This document shows positions 1 through 6,266 of a stretch of 58,124 nucleotides of DNA, piece after piece. Below the pieces are notes generated by a model, which saw only the letters and a program-made list of their open reading frames with translations, was not told the origin of the DNA and made no database searches. Each line of letters starts with the position of its first letter. The first letter of the stretch is position 1. Origin of the DNA: an uncultured Acidimicrobiales bacterium (GTDB taxonomy: Bacteria > Actinomycetota > Acidimicrobiia > Acidimicrobiales > UBA10347); the NCBI GenBank assembly GCA_937991435.1, contig CALKPY010000061.1, positions 1 through 58,124 of the forward strand. The letters run 5' to 3'. Made by a program: the position numbers and the translations under genes.

Positions 1-20
1 CGAAGCCGGCTTCGGCGTCG
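1..20. repeat. Terminal direct repeat (left copy); circle-closing overlap
   Basis: These 20 bases are identical to positions 58105-58124. The reading frame entering here (E-A-G-F-G-V from position 2) is the same frame that leaves the right edge, so joining the ends through the overlap restores one uninterrupted gene. This is most simply a circular molecule, or a circularly permuted or concatemeric phage genome, cut by the assembler at an overlap. It is too short to be read as a biological terminal redundancy. Confidence 0.9.
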
Positions 21-1135
21 AGACGTTCGATGATCTAACAGGAATTATCGGCAACAGGTTCGTGGATCCGGGAGCGGTCTCGACTGCTTGGAATCCGAGC
101 ACGTCTATCGAGTTCGCTCTAAAGGACCGCCAGAAATTGCCGACCCTTTTGGAGATCGAAGCGCCTGACGGGATCCGATTCACGACAGGCCACGAAAGCG
201 AATATGAGCTGGTGTTGCCTCCGCGGTCTGAGATGGGTGTCCGCGAAGTGGAAATCCTTGTCAACGAAGACGGGGTGGCTGAAGCCGCGATTGTTCGGGT
301 TACTGCGTTGACTGATGAGCAAGCGTTTCTGTTCCCGCCGTTGGTCGAAGACGCGTTAGATGGGCCGGCGTTGGCTTCGTATGAGTGGCTTGATCTTGGT
401 TACATTTCGGAGCCGGCAGGACTAGCGGAACGGTTATCTGAAATCGAGTCGGTGCTGAGTCAGATCGCAGAGGACATGGACGAAGACGAGTTCCTTGATG
501 TGGTGGAACGGCTGCGTGAAGATTTGACGCCTGAGACACCAACGATCCGAGCATCGTTAGAGGATTTGGAATCCATCTTGGTTGATGGCAGGTTTAAGTC
601 GCAGTTCGAAACGAACCAATCGGGAGGGACTTTGAACACGGAGCTTCGTTCGTCGTCCGAAGAACAATTCTTGGGCTACAGCGCGTCCGATACACCTGCA
701 GAGATGCGCCCGATTTACGGATACGACGATGACAAGTGGGGCGGTGATTTCACTGCTCAATATGGGACCGCGAAGATCGAGATCGGTTCGTGGCGCAGGA
801 TGACTGTGACCGTTGGCGATTCTTTGCCTGCGACAGGTTTCGGTCTAGATGTTGATGACATCCGGTTCGCATCAGGAAGCCATCTAGGTTCAGCCGTGGT
901 CCCGAGGGCGTTTGGCGAAACAACCGATTGGGTATGGGATTTTTTCAGCGAGCTAGGCACGGCACCGGTGGGCTCATTGGAGGGAACTACAGGGCTTTAC
1001 CACGAGTACCAATTCCATGGCGGGTTATTCACTTCGGACATATCGAGGGTGGTTTTCACAAACCAACCAGGGTCGAGGGTTTTGGCCTTGCTTGACGAAG
1101 CTGGTATACCTTGGGCGATGGAGGGCGATTCTTGA
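2..1135 (+). CDS. MuF minor head protein / ADP-ribosyltransferase fusion, C-terminal part (5' end is at 55634-58124)
   Basis: This is the continuation of the gene at the right edge; joined as 55634-58124 plus 21-1135 it gives 1,201 residues. The left part completes an ADP-ribosyltransferase-like domain: after the arginine strand (ILWRGF, about residue 820) come an STS-like strand (AVSTAW, about 850-854), the strand LPTLLEIEAPDG, and an E-x-E motif in SEYELVLPP (E891, E893), the glutamates that bind NAD and arginine in C3/VIP2-type toxins. A spacer follows. The last ~160 residues (RPIYGY, GDSL, YQFHGG) resemble DUF3626-type domains often attached to toxins. In the family, MuF proteins sit at the portal and can be ejected with DNA. 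A virion-delivered ADP-ribosyltransferase is therefore inferred; activity and target are unknown. Confidence 0.85.
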   Translation, partial: EAGFGVETFDDLTGIIGNRFVDPGAVSTAWNPSTSIEFALKDRQKLPTLLEIEAPDGIRFTTGHESEYELVLPPRSEMGVREVEILVNEDGVAEAAIVRVTALTDEQAFLFPPLVEDALDGPALASYEWLDLGYISEPAGLAERLSEIESVLSQIAEDMDEDEFLDVVERLREDLTPETPTIRASLEDLESILVDGRFKSQFETNQSGGTLNTELRSSSEEQFLGYSASDTPAEMRPIYGYDDDKWGGDFTAQYGTAKIEIGSWRRMTVTVGDSLPATGFGLDVDDIRFASGSHLGSAVVPRAFGETTDWVWDFFSELGTAPVGSLEGTTGLYHEYQFHGGLFTSDISRVVFTNQPGSRVLALLDEAGIPWAMEGDS

Positions 1136-1332
1136 TGCGGTATGTGGGGTCTAACCATGGCCACGTTTTCGTGTATGCGGATGACGACGAACTCGTGACG
1201 GTGTACGACGAATCTGGCGCCATAATCTCTCACCCTGATTTCCGGCAACACCTGCAGTCTTATTTGCGGTTCGTTCCGCTTGATCCTGAGATCGTGGCGC
1301 CTGATGCTGTGACGGCCGCTGTTGCCGGCTGA
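1135..1332 (+). CDS. Hypothetical small protein downstream of the MuF-toxin gene
   Basis: A 65-residue protein whose ATG shares its A with the TGA of the MuF fusion gene, so it is probably translationally coupled to it. It is acidic in the middle (VYADDDELVTVYDE) with no membrane segment or signal peptide. The alternating strands (HGHVFVYADDDELVTVYDE) suggest a small beta-rich fold. Its position directly after a toxin-like gene makes an immunity or accessory role conceivable, but nothing in the sequence shows this. Family not recognised. Confidence 0.65.
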   Translation: MRYVGSNHGHVFVYADDDELVTVYDESGAIISHPDFRQHLQSYLRFVPLDPEIVAPDAVTAAVAG

Positions 1333-1357
1333 ACCGGGCGAACGTCAAGGTGACGCC

Positions 1358-1516
1358 GTGTTCAAGATCACGACTCGGGTGCTGAGACGGCAAGACCCGG
1401 ATGGGATGTGGACTGTGTACTTGTCTTCGGTGCCGCCGCGGATGATTGCTTATGGGTTGACGAAAGATGTGGCTGTGCGGATGGTCGCTGCTGTCGAGGC
1501 TCGCATGTTTGCCTAG
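1358..1516 (+). CDS. Hypothetical small protein
   Basis: A 52-residue basic protein. I chose the GTG at 1358 because AAGGTG lies a few bases upstream; an in-frame TTG at 1322 is an alternative but has no clear ribosome site. The middle (MWTVYLSSVPPRMIAYG) looks like two beta strands and the end (KDVAVRMVAAVEARMFA) like a helix, the general layout of small HicB-like or DNA-mimic proteins, but no family can be assigned. The stop codon TAG is the first part of the repeat module at 1513. Confidence 0.5.
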   Translation: MFKITTRVLRRQDPDGMWTVYLSSVPPRMIAYGLTKDVAVRMVAAVEARMFA

Positions 1517-1584
1517 TTTGGTGTTGGGTTGGTTCTAGTTTGGTGTAGTCTTGTGTTTGCCAGACGATCTAAGGAGACACCAAC
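1513..1584 (+). promoter_or_regulatory. Dispersed promoter/RBS module, copy A
   Basis: First of four nearly identical ~75-bp copies (others at 14213, 42422, 50571; diverged copy at 9744). It contains CTAGTTTGGTGT twice, 22 bp apart, then TAGTCT as a plausible -10 box (a TTGGGT 16 bp upstream could be the -35), a conserved GCCAGACGATCT, the Shine-Dalgarno AAGGAG and the start ATGGCAA. Identity to copy E continues 18 bp into the coding region. The repeat supplies the TAG stop of the gene upstream. Promoter activity is inferred from position and composition. Confidence 0.7.
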
Positions 1585-2019
1585 ATGGCAACTACTGAGC
1601 CGGACCGGGCAACGATCGAACGGGGCATGAAGCAAAGCCGCGACGCATACAGGTCGCTGTCGCCTAAGGGGAAGGCGTTGGTCGACGCGGCACCGTGTCC
1701 TGCGGTTCTCGCGAAGCACCTGCTCGATCATCTTGACGGGTACGGCGAACGGAACTGGGATCAGACCCGGTGGGTTTCGCCCTGCGGGTCGTTTGCTTGT
1801 ATCTCGGGAGAGGCCGGGACCATCGCCGGATTCCTGTATCTTGACGGGCACTTTGCGCACACTGGCGACGACTGGGGGGATGTCGGCTGCGCCCTGATCG
1901 GCGAACACTACCTAGCCGACGACAGGTCATTGTTCTCAGCGGACAGCACGGCTGATGAGATTCGGCCGGTGTTGGAAGCGATCATCGAACACGACCCGCA
2001 TCGGGTGGTGTCGGTATGA
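1585..2019 (+). CDS. Hypothetical protein of the actinophage small-cytoplasmic type
   Basis: A 144-residue protein opening with MATTEP, a start shared with the gene at 9798 because both follow a copy of the promoter module. The centre (CGSFACISGEAGTIAG) and the end (ADSTADEIRPVLEAIIEH) resemble phage proteins of the DUF6197 kind, which have a conserved cysteine/glycine core followed by a regular helix. No catalytic motif is visible and the role is unknown. It is probably the first gene of an operon read from module A, since the next ATG overlaps its TGA. Confidence 0.75.
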   Translation: MATTEPDRATIERGMKQSRDAYRSLSPKGKALVDAAPCPAVLAKHLLDHLDGYGERNWDQTRWVSPCGSFACISGEAGTIAGFLYLDGHFAHTGDDWGDVGCALIGEHYLADDRSLFSADSTADEIRPVLEAIIEHDPHRVVSV

Positions 2020-2489
2020 GCGAACAAGATTCTGGGGTGCCTGTGGGGTGCTCGACAGTCGTGCTACCCGACAACATGATCAATCAGTTCCGCTCGTCGT
2101 GGGCGTATGGGAACGGGTATCTAGTGGACACGGGTGAGATTAAGCGGTTTCTTGAGTTGAACCCGGTCGAGCCTGTAGCGGAGATCGGACCAGGCACATG
2201 GGTATCGCCATCTAAGCAATCTGACCTGAAGGCGTACGTGATTCGTACCGTTGTCGCAGGTTCCAGCGGAATGCATTACATGCTTGGCCGCACAGAGTTC
2301 ATTGACGATGATCTTGAGAGTTGGGTTCGATGTGATGCCCCTGACGCCGATGAGGTAGCTGCGGTGTATCGGGCGCTCGACGGCAAAGAATGCGAAAGGT
2401 GTGGCGGGAACGGGCTTGAGTGCGTTCCGTGTGGTGGTGTTGGTGTGTTCCCTCCTGTGGTTGGACCGGAAGGAAACGAGCGATCGTGA
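2016..2489 (+). CDS. Hypothetical protein with C-terminal CxxCGGxG zinc-knuckle
   Basis: A 157-residue protein. The C-terminal ~40 residues carry CERCGGNGLECVPCGG, a single repeat of the DnaJ-type cysteine-rich zinc-binding pattern. An upstream segment (EPVAEIGPGTWV) and this C-terminus recur in the neighbouring gene at 2539, so the two are partly paralogous and the DNA of the C-terminal block is duplicated (2364-2460 and 3094-3190). Metal binding is inferred from cysteine spacing; function unknown. The ATG overlaps the preceding TGA by four bases. Confidence 0.75.
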   Translation: MSEQDSGVPVGCSTVVLPDNMINQFRSSWAYGNGYLVDTGEIKRFLELNPVEPVAEIGPGTWVSPSKQSDLKAYVIRTVVAGSSGMHYMLGRTEFIDDDLESWVRCDAPDADEVAAVYRALDGKECERCGGNGLECVPCGGVGVFPPVVGPEGNERS

Positions 2490-2544
2490 AAGCGCAAGTG
2501 ATCGAAGCTGGCGCGGTAGCAGAAGATGAGGTCGCGGCATGAGC
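2364..2544 (+). repeat. Duplicated segment, first copy (blocks X+Y contiguous)
   Basis: Block X (2364-2460) recurs at 3094-3190 with one mismatch in 97 bp. Block Y (2453-2544) recurs at 3485-3576 with one mismatch in 92 bp. Here the blocks adjoin; in the second copy they are separated by about 295 bp that carry most of the gene at 3201. X encodes the zinc-knuckle C-terminus. Y encodes the end of one protein, an 18-residue micro-ORF and the start of the next gene. Confidence 0.9.
2486..2542 (+). CDS. Micro-ORF (18 aa), duplicated at 3518
   Basis: A GTG-started 18-codon frame linking two genes: its GTG overlaps the TGA of the gene at 2016 and its TGA overlaps the ATG of the gene at 2539. The second copy at 3518 encodes the identical peptide (MKAQVIEAGAVAEDEVAA); the single base difference is synonymous (GCT/GCC). 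It could be a real leader-type peptide coupling translation, or only a spacer kept by a recent duplication. Confidence 0.4.
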   Translation: MKAQVIEAGAVAEDEVAA

Positions 2545-3201
2545 AAACAGCTCAAAACTCAACAGGTAGCTGTGCTGCCTGTCGACCGCGAATCGTTCTA
2601 CCCGGACTTGGCCAGCGCGGTGGCAGCGATCGGCGAAGAGTTCGAGTACCAGGTTTGCGAAGAGCGCCCTTTGGAGATTCCTGATTCGTTTGAGGTCTGC
2701 GGGTTGCTGCACGATTTCATCCATGACAGATCAGGTCTGTTCGACTCAGATATTGCTGATGATTTGGTCCGCAGCGTCAAGTCTGAAGTGGTTGCCTTAG
2801 CGGCGGCTCTTGGTCGGTCTGGTGTGTTGGCGCATTATCCGGTTGGTGATGTGTTGACGTGGAAACCAGAACCCGACCCTGAGCCTGTAGCGGAGATCGG
2901 CCCCGGCACATGGGTGCGGTATGAGGGATCTAATACGCGACCGCTTGTGTATGTCATCCGACCGGCGTTAGGCGGCCGTGGATGGCTATTCGCTTGGTCC
3001 GACGAAGCCGCTGATGAGGTTACGGAACAGATTTGGCACTTGAGACACCACGAAGCCTCCGATGTTGCGCCTGATCCGGCGGTTGCGGCTGGGGTGTATC
3101 GGGCGCTCGACGGCAAAGAATGCGACAGGTGTGGCGGGAACGGGCTTGAGTGCGTTCCGTGTGGTGGTGTTGGTGTGTTCCCTCCTGTGGAGGTCGGCTG
3201 A
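2539..3201 (+). CDS. Hypothetical protein with C-terminal CxxCGGxG zinc-knuckle (paralogue of the 2016 gene)
   Basis: A 220-residue protein. The first ~110 residues are mainly helical and unrelated to the neighbour. The segment EPVAEIGPGTWV and the C-terminal CDRCGGNGLECVPCGG are shared with the gene at 2016, so it looks like a chimera of a unique N-terminus and a duplicated C-terminus. The cysteine pattern matches one DnaJ-type zinc repeat, suggesting metal and perhaps nucleic-acid or protein binding. Start ATG overlaps the stop of the micro-ORF before it. Confidence 0.75.
   Translation: MSKQLKTQQVAVLPVDRESFYPDLASAVAAIGEEFEYQVCEERPLEIPDSFEVCGLLHDFIHDRSGLFDSDIADDLVRSVKSEVVALAAALGRSGVLAHYPVGDVLTWKPEPDPEPVAEIGPGTWVRYEGSNTRPLVYVIRPALGGRGWLFAWSDEAADEVTEQIWHLRHHEASDVAPDPAVAAGVYRALDGKECDRCGGNGLECVPCGGVGVFPPVEVG
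3094..3190 (+). repeat. Duplicated block X, second copy
   Basis: 97 bp matching 2364-2460 with one difference. It encodes the zinc-knuckle C-terminus of the gene at 2539. Confidence 0.9.
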
Positions 3202-3521
3202 TGCCTCCAAGAGTTGCAGCGGTGGACGTGATAAATCGGAACCCACACCTTCCGCCTGGTGATCTTTGGGTGAAGGTAGTTCGGCATGTCGATTGGACTT
3301 CCGTTCTATTGCGGGCCAGAAGCGCTTGCTGGGATAACAGTCGGCAAGATTCGGATGGGGCCTGTGCTGCTCATATCAATTCGCCTTTCGGGTTAAGAGT
3401 GTGCGGCGATTCTGTGTCCGAGGTACTAATTGCCATTTCGGCTAGAGATCTGGCACAGGAGGAAGCGACGGGTGTTCCCTCCCGTCCTGTGGTTGGACCG
3501 GAAGGAAACGAGCGATCGTGA
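3201..3521 (+). CDS. Hypothetical protein inserted between duplicated blocks
   Basis: A 106-residue protein with an ATG overlapping the TGA of the previous gene. Its last residues (PVVGPEGNERS) come from duplicated block Y and are the same as the end of the gene at 2016, while the body has no counterpart. The gene therefore looks as if it was made when a ~295-bp segment separated blocks X and Y in the second copy, or the first copy lost it. No recognisable domain; several scattered cysteines. Confidence 0.55.
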   Translation: MPPRVAAVDVINRNPHLPPGDLWVKVVRHVDWTSVLLRARSACWDNSRQDSDGACAAHINSPFGLRVCGDSVSEVLIAISARDLAQEEATGVPSRPVVGPEGNERS

Positions 3522-3576
3522 AAGCGCAAGTGATCGAAGCCGGCGCGGTAGCAGAAGATGAGGTCGCGGCATGAGC
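3485..3576 (+). repeat. Duplicated block Y, second copy
   Basis: 92 bp matching 2453-2544 with one synonymous difference. It carries the end of one frame, the 18-aa micro-ORF, and the ATGAGC start of the following gene. Confidence 0.9.
3518..3574 (+). CDS. Micro-ORF (18 aa), second copy
   Basis: Encodes the same 18-residue peptide as 2486-2542 and links its flanking genes by the same stop/start overlaps. Preservation of the peptide with a synonymous change is mild evidence for coding, but the duplication may simply be recent. Confidence 0.4.
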   Translation: MKAQVIEAGAVAEDEVAA

Positions 3577-3813
3577 GAACATCGCAAGGAACACGTAGCT
3601 CAACAATTCGGGCAAACCGAAATGAAACAATGGCTGGCTGAACGAGCACAATGCAAACCTGACGAACTTGTCAATGTCAAGATGCAAGTCGACTTGTTCG
3701 GCAATTTCTACGTTGTTGGCGACATCGACCGCCGCCAAGCTCTCGCAGCACAAGAGGCCGGGCGAACCACAGCGCTCACGGGTCACGCTAAGCCAATCGT
3801 TGGCGTCATCTGA
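3571..3813 (+). CDS. Hypothetical protein
   Basis: An 80-residue soluble protein with an amphipathic N-terminal helix (HRKEHVAQQFGQTEMKQWLAE) and a short beta segment (VKMQVDLFGNFYVVGDI). Start and stop overlap both neighbours. No family recognised. Confidence 0.65.
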   Translation: MSEHRKEHVAQQFGQTEMKQWLAERAQCKPDELVNVKMQVDLFGNFYVVGDIDRRQALAAQEAGRTTALTGHAKPIVGVI

Positions 3814-3857
3814 TGGCAGACGCAACAGACATCGTCAACGGGGTCGGCACGCTATGA
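3813..3857 (+). CDS. Possible 14-aa micro-ORF
   Basis: ATG overlaps the preceding TGA and its own TGA overlaps the next ATG, so the frame (MADATDIVNGVGTL) bridges a 40-base gap that would otherwise break the coupled chain. Too short for any other support; it may only maintain translational coupling. Confidence 0.25.
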   Translation: MADATDIVNGVGTL

Positions 3858-4024
3858 CCGCCATCGACCAACGAGACCGGCGATGGCACGAGCGTCAACG
3901 CCGCAAGGGCGAGCGACAGGCCGTGACCCAGGAGAAAGTAGTCAACAGATGGGTCAAGCGAGACGCGCAGCGTTGTTCGCTTTGCTCGTGGTCAATGGAA
4001 AGTGGCACAAGGAACAACCAATGA
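3854..4024 (+). CDS. Hypothetical basic protein
   Basis: A 56-residue, strongly basic protein rich in Arg/Lys (QRDRRWHERQRRKGERQ) with one CSLC pair near the C-terminus. The charge suggests nucleic-acid binding. ATG overlaps the preceding micro-ORF stop and the TGA overlaps the next ATG. No family recognised. Confidence 0.55.
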   Translation: MTAIDQRDRRWHERQRRKGERQAVTQEKVVNRWVKRDAQRCSLCSWSMESGTRNNQ

Positions 4025-4221
4025 GCGAATCGCTTGCTGAAGGATTAACTAGAGAGATCAAGAGGTGCACAGAGCTAGCAGCAGAATATGACAAAATCCC
4101 GACTGGTGTTTTCGGTGCGCTAATGATTCGTCGTGTTATTGATTATGCGATTGGCGCTTCGGCGTCTGGTGATGTTGGAGCAATGCTTCGTGCGTTCTCT
4201 GCACTTGAGGAGTGCCAATGA
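4021..4221 (+). CDS. Small conserved actinophage-type hypothetical protein
   Basis: A 66-residue all-helical protein containing EYDKIPTGVFGALMI followed by GDVGAMLRAFSALEE, a pattern I recognise from small uncharacterised proteins of actinobacteriophages. There are no catalytic residues. Four-base start/stop overlaps on both sides place it in the same operon. Confidence 0.7.
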   Translation: MSESLAEGLTREIKRCTELAAEYDKIPTGVFGALMIRRVIDYAIGASASGDVGAMLRAFSALEECQ

Positions 4222-4298
4222 GCGTGCCAGCGAAGGAAAAGTTGGGTTTAGGGAAGCCTGACCGGTCGGTTGTTGACGCTGTCGAGGCGCAACTATGA
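4218..4298 (+). CDS. Micro-ORF (26 aa)
   Basis: A 26-residue frame (lysine-rich start, then DRSVVDAVEAQL) tightly linked by ATGA overlaps at both ends, which is the main argument that it is translated. No similarity recognised. Confidence 0.4.
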   Translation: MSVPAKEKLGLGKPDRSVVDAVEAQL

Positions 4299-4555
4299 GC
4301 GGCGAAGTCGAGCGGTTCCTGCCGGTTGATACTCACCGAACATGTTGCGCCCGGTTGCCGGATGATGAGGGTTCTGAGTTCTGTGGTGAGCGTGCCGAGT
4401 TCATCGAAACAGATGAGATTGACGGGTGTCCGTATCCGCTGGTGTTCTGTGGTCCTCATGTTGTCGAGGCTCAAGCTTTGAATGAGGCGCTAGATGACGA
4501 GGTGTGGGATGACGATGACGATGACGGGACACCTATCGAAAGGAACAACCAATGA
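4295..4555 (+). CDS. Hypothetical acidic protein with cysteine pairs
   Basis: An 86-residue protein with CC at residues ~17-18 and later single cysteines (SEFCGERAEF, LVFCGPH), compatible with a small zinc-ribbon, and a very acidic tail with seven consecutive Asp/Trp-Asp residues (EVWDDDDDDG). Function unknown; acidic tails occur in DNA-mimic or protein-binding phage factors, but this is only an analogy. Confidence 0.65.
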   Translation: MSGEVERFLPVDTHRTCCARLPDDEGSEFCGERAEFIETDEIDGCPYPLVFCGPHVVEAQALNEALDDEVWDDDDDDGTPIERNNQ

Positions 4556-4824
4556 GCGGTGACGCATTGCTAAGCGCAGCCCATCAGATAGAGATCGTGG
4601 TCAAGTCTCTGAGGCATTCAGCGGCAGCCATAGACGCCGGAGCGGCACAAGATGCAGCTCTTACAGGGCGGGCGTTGGATCTGGTCGCTCATGTTGTGGT
4701 TTTTGGTTATCCGGCACAAGGGGCCGATGGGGTCACAACTGACGATGTGGAGGGCATGGGCCTAGATGCGGCGGTTGAGTATGCGTGGGATCGGATGGCC
4801 GAGGCGCAGGGCGTGAACCTATGA
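4552..4824 (+). CDS. Hypothetical protein
   Basis: A 90-residue alanine-rich helical protein. The central part (ALDLVAHVVVFGYPAQG) is hydrophobic but interrupted by Gly-Tyr-Pro, so it is not a clear membrane helix. ATG overlaps the preceding TGA by four bases and its own TGA overlaps the next ATG. No family recognised. Confidence 0.6.
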   Translation: MSGDALLSAAHQIEIVVKSLRHSAAAIDAGAAQDAALTGRALDLVAHVVVFGYPAQGADGVTTDDVEGMGLDAAVEYAWDRMAEAQGVNL

Positions 4825-5294
4825 GCACCGTCAACAACCCGCAACGATTGATCGACCTGACACCAGAATTGCCGTGCTGTTACGGACACGCCATGAACGG
4901 GCCAGCGGGGTGCACGTGTTGGCGTGCGGTCTACAACGTCGACGCCGAACCTATGCGGGCGGGCCCGATGGGTCGACGCCAACAGATGTGCGCCGACTGC
5001 GCTTACCGCCCCGATTCGCCAGAACGGCAAGCCACAACAGGCGCAGCGTGTTCAGCGGAAGAACCAGGCGGGCTACCTGTAGTACCGGGCGTGTTTGTTT
5101 GCCATCAGGGCATGAAGGTACAGATTGGGGTGCGGCACGAAAGCACCGGCGTATTTGTCGCAGAGCCCCCGGGTGTCGTTGCTTCGTATGACGGCCGCAC
5201 TTGGGCAGGTCGAGCGTGGAAAGCGAACGGCGAACCTGCCGACCTGTGCGCAGGCCAAGACCTATACAGCAACGTTCTAAGGGGCGATCTATGA
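4821..5294 (+). CDS. Hypothetical cysteine-rich protein
   Basis: A 157-residue protein beginning MSTVNNPQ at the ATG that overlaps the previous stop. The N-terminal half has clustered cysteines (CCYGH, CTCW, CADCAYRPDSPERQ) suggestive of one or two zinc sites; the pattern CADCAYRPDSPE looks like small zinc-binding actinophage proteins. The C-terminal half is beta-rich (VQIGVRHESTGVFVAE). Role unknown. Confidence 0.65.
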   Translation: MSTVNNPQRLIDLTPELPCCYGHAMNGPAGCTCWRAVYNVDAEPMRAGPMGRRQQMCADCAYRPDSPERQATTGAACSAEEPGGLPVVPGVFVCHQGMKVQIGVRHESTGVFVAEPPGVVASYDGRTWAGRAWKANGEPADLCAGQDLYSNVLRGDL

Positions 5295-5776
5295 GAGCAG
5301 TAAAAGAGTTTGTCGGCGGCGTGGTATTCATGGCATCGCTCGTGGTGTTCGTCGTTGTCGCGTTGAACGCCGGCGCTGGCCACGAAACTGATCGGCCAAT
5401 CACCCGCGATGGGATTTTGGAGCTGGGGCGATGCGAGTCAGACAACGACCCACACAACATGCTCGGGCTTGGGCTGTTCGGCGGCGAACACCAGTGGTTG
5501 CCAGCCACATGGCGGTCAGCGGCCGCAGGTGCCGGTTACCCGCAATGGGCAGACACTCCGGTCCATGAAGTGCCTAGAGATGTTCAGTGGGCCGTGACGG
5601 CGTTCTGGTGGTCATCCGAAGATCCCGCCGAGCAATGGCCTTACTGCTACGACGACGCGTTGCGCGCAATGGGCAGACACGCCCCATGCGCAGGCAAACG
5701 AAACACCACACCATGTGCCGAGCAACCGCCCATCCCCCAATTCGCAGGAAACATCACACTATGGAGAAACAACTAA
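5291..5776 (+). CDS. Membrane-anchored Rpf/transglycosylase-like protein
   Basis: A 161-residue protein with an N-terminal hydrophobic helix (FVGGVVFMASLVVFVVVALN) acting as anchor or signal, then a lysozyme-fold core: ILELGRCESDNDP with the likely catalytic glutamate in the C-E-S context, FGGEHQWLPATW corresponding to the G-x-x-Q-F/W-x-x-x-T-W motif of resuscitation-promoting factors, and an ending (RDVQWAVTAFWW) like the family helix. Rpf-like domains cleave the glycan strands of actinobacterial peptidoglycan. It lies far from the holin/endolysin pair at 29.5 kb, so it may act in entry, superinfection control or wall remodelling rather than lysis. Confidence 0.8.
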   Translation: MRAVKEFVGGVVFMASLVVFVVVALNAGAGHETDRPITRDGILELGRCESDNDPHNMLGLGLFGGEHQWLPATWRSAAAGAGYPQWADTPVHEVPRDVQWAVTAFWWSSEDPAEQWPYCYDDALRAMGRHAPCAGKRNTTPCAEQPPIPQFAGNITLWRNN

Positions 5777-6123
5777 TGAGCGATCAAACAACTAAACCAA
5801 TCATCACCGGCGCATCGGTCGAGTTCACATTCCGTGTCACTCACCAAATGATGAAATCGTTAGTGGCCGAACACGCCACGGACCAGTTCGGATTCCAGGT
5901 CGATACCGAAGCCATGCTGATCAACAATTTTGAATCGCAAAGCCTGATGGTGTCAGTCCAACTGACAGATCCCGACCGTGCCGGGTTACTCCGCGAAGAG
6001 GCTGACGATCTGCAACGTTCAATGGGGCTGACACCTGTATCTGAGCGCACCGCTTCGGCCGCGTTCGCCGAACTGAACGACGACATGGCGACACAGATCG
6101 CTCGCCAGGTGTACGACAAATGA
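5776..6123 (+). CDS. Hypothetical protein
   Basis: A 115-residue soluble protein; start ATG shares one base with the preceding TAA and has GGAG seven to ten bases upstream. It begins MSDQTTKPIITGASVEFTF, is beta-rich at first (VEFTFRVTHQMM, LMVSVQLTD) and helical at the end (ELNDDMATQIARQVYDK). No family recognised. Confidence 0.65.
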   Translation: MSDQTTKPIITGASVEFTFRVTHQMMKSLVAEHATDQFGFQVDTEAMLINNFESQSLMVSVQLTDPDRAGLLREEADDLQRSMGLTPVSERTASAAFAELNDDMATQIARQVYDK

Positions 6124-6266
6124 TCGTCGGCGCGCTGGTAGCCGTCGCCGCCATGGTCTTCGCTGGCGCAACGATCGAACGAAACGAAGCGACCGCATGG
6201 GACATAGCTTTCCGAGCCGACCAAGTCGCAGCGGCCCATAGCCCCGTGGTCTGGCCAGAACAGTGA
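6120..6266 (+). CDS. Small membrane protein
   Basis: A 48-residue protein: the first ~17 residues (MIVGALVAVAAMVFAGA) form one membrane helix or signal peptide, followed by a short polar tail. ATG overlaps the previous TGA, and its TGA overlaps the GTG of the small terminase gene. Function unknown. Confidence 0.5.
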   Translation: MIVGALVAVAAMVFAGATIERNEATAWDIAFRADQVAAAHSPVVWPEQ

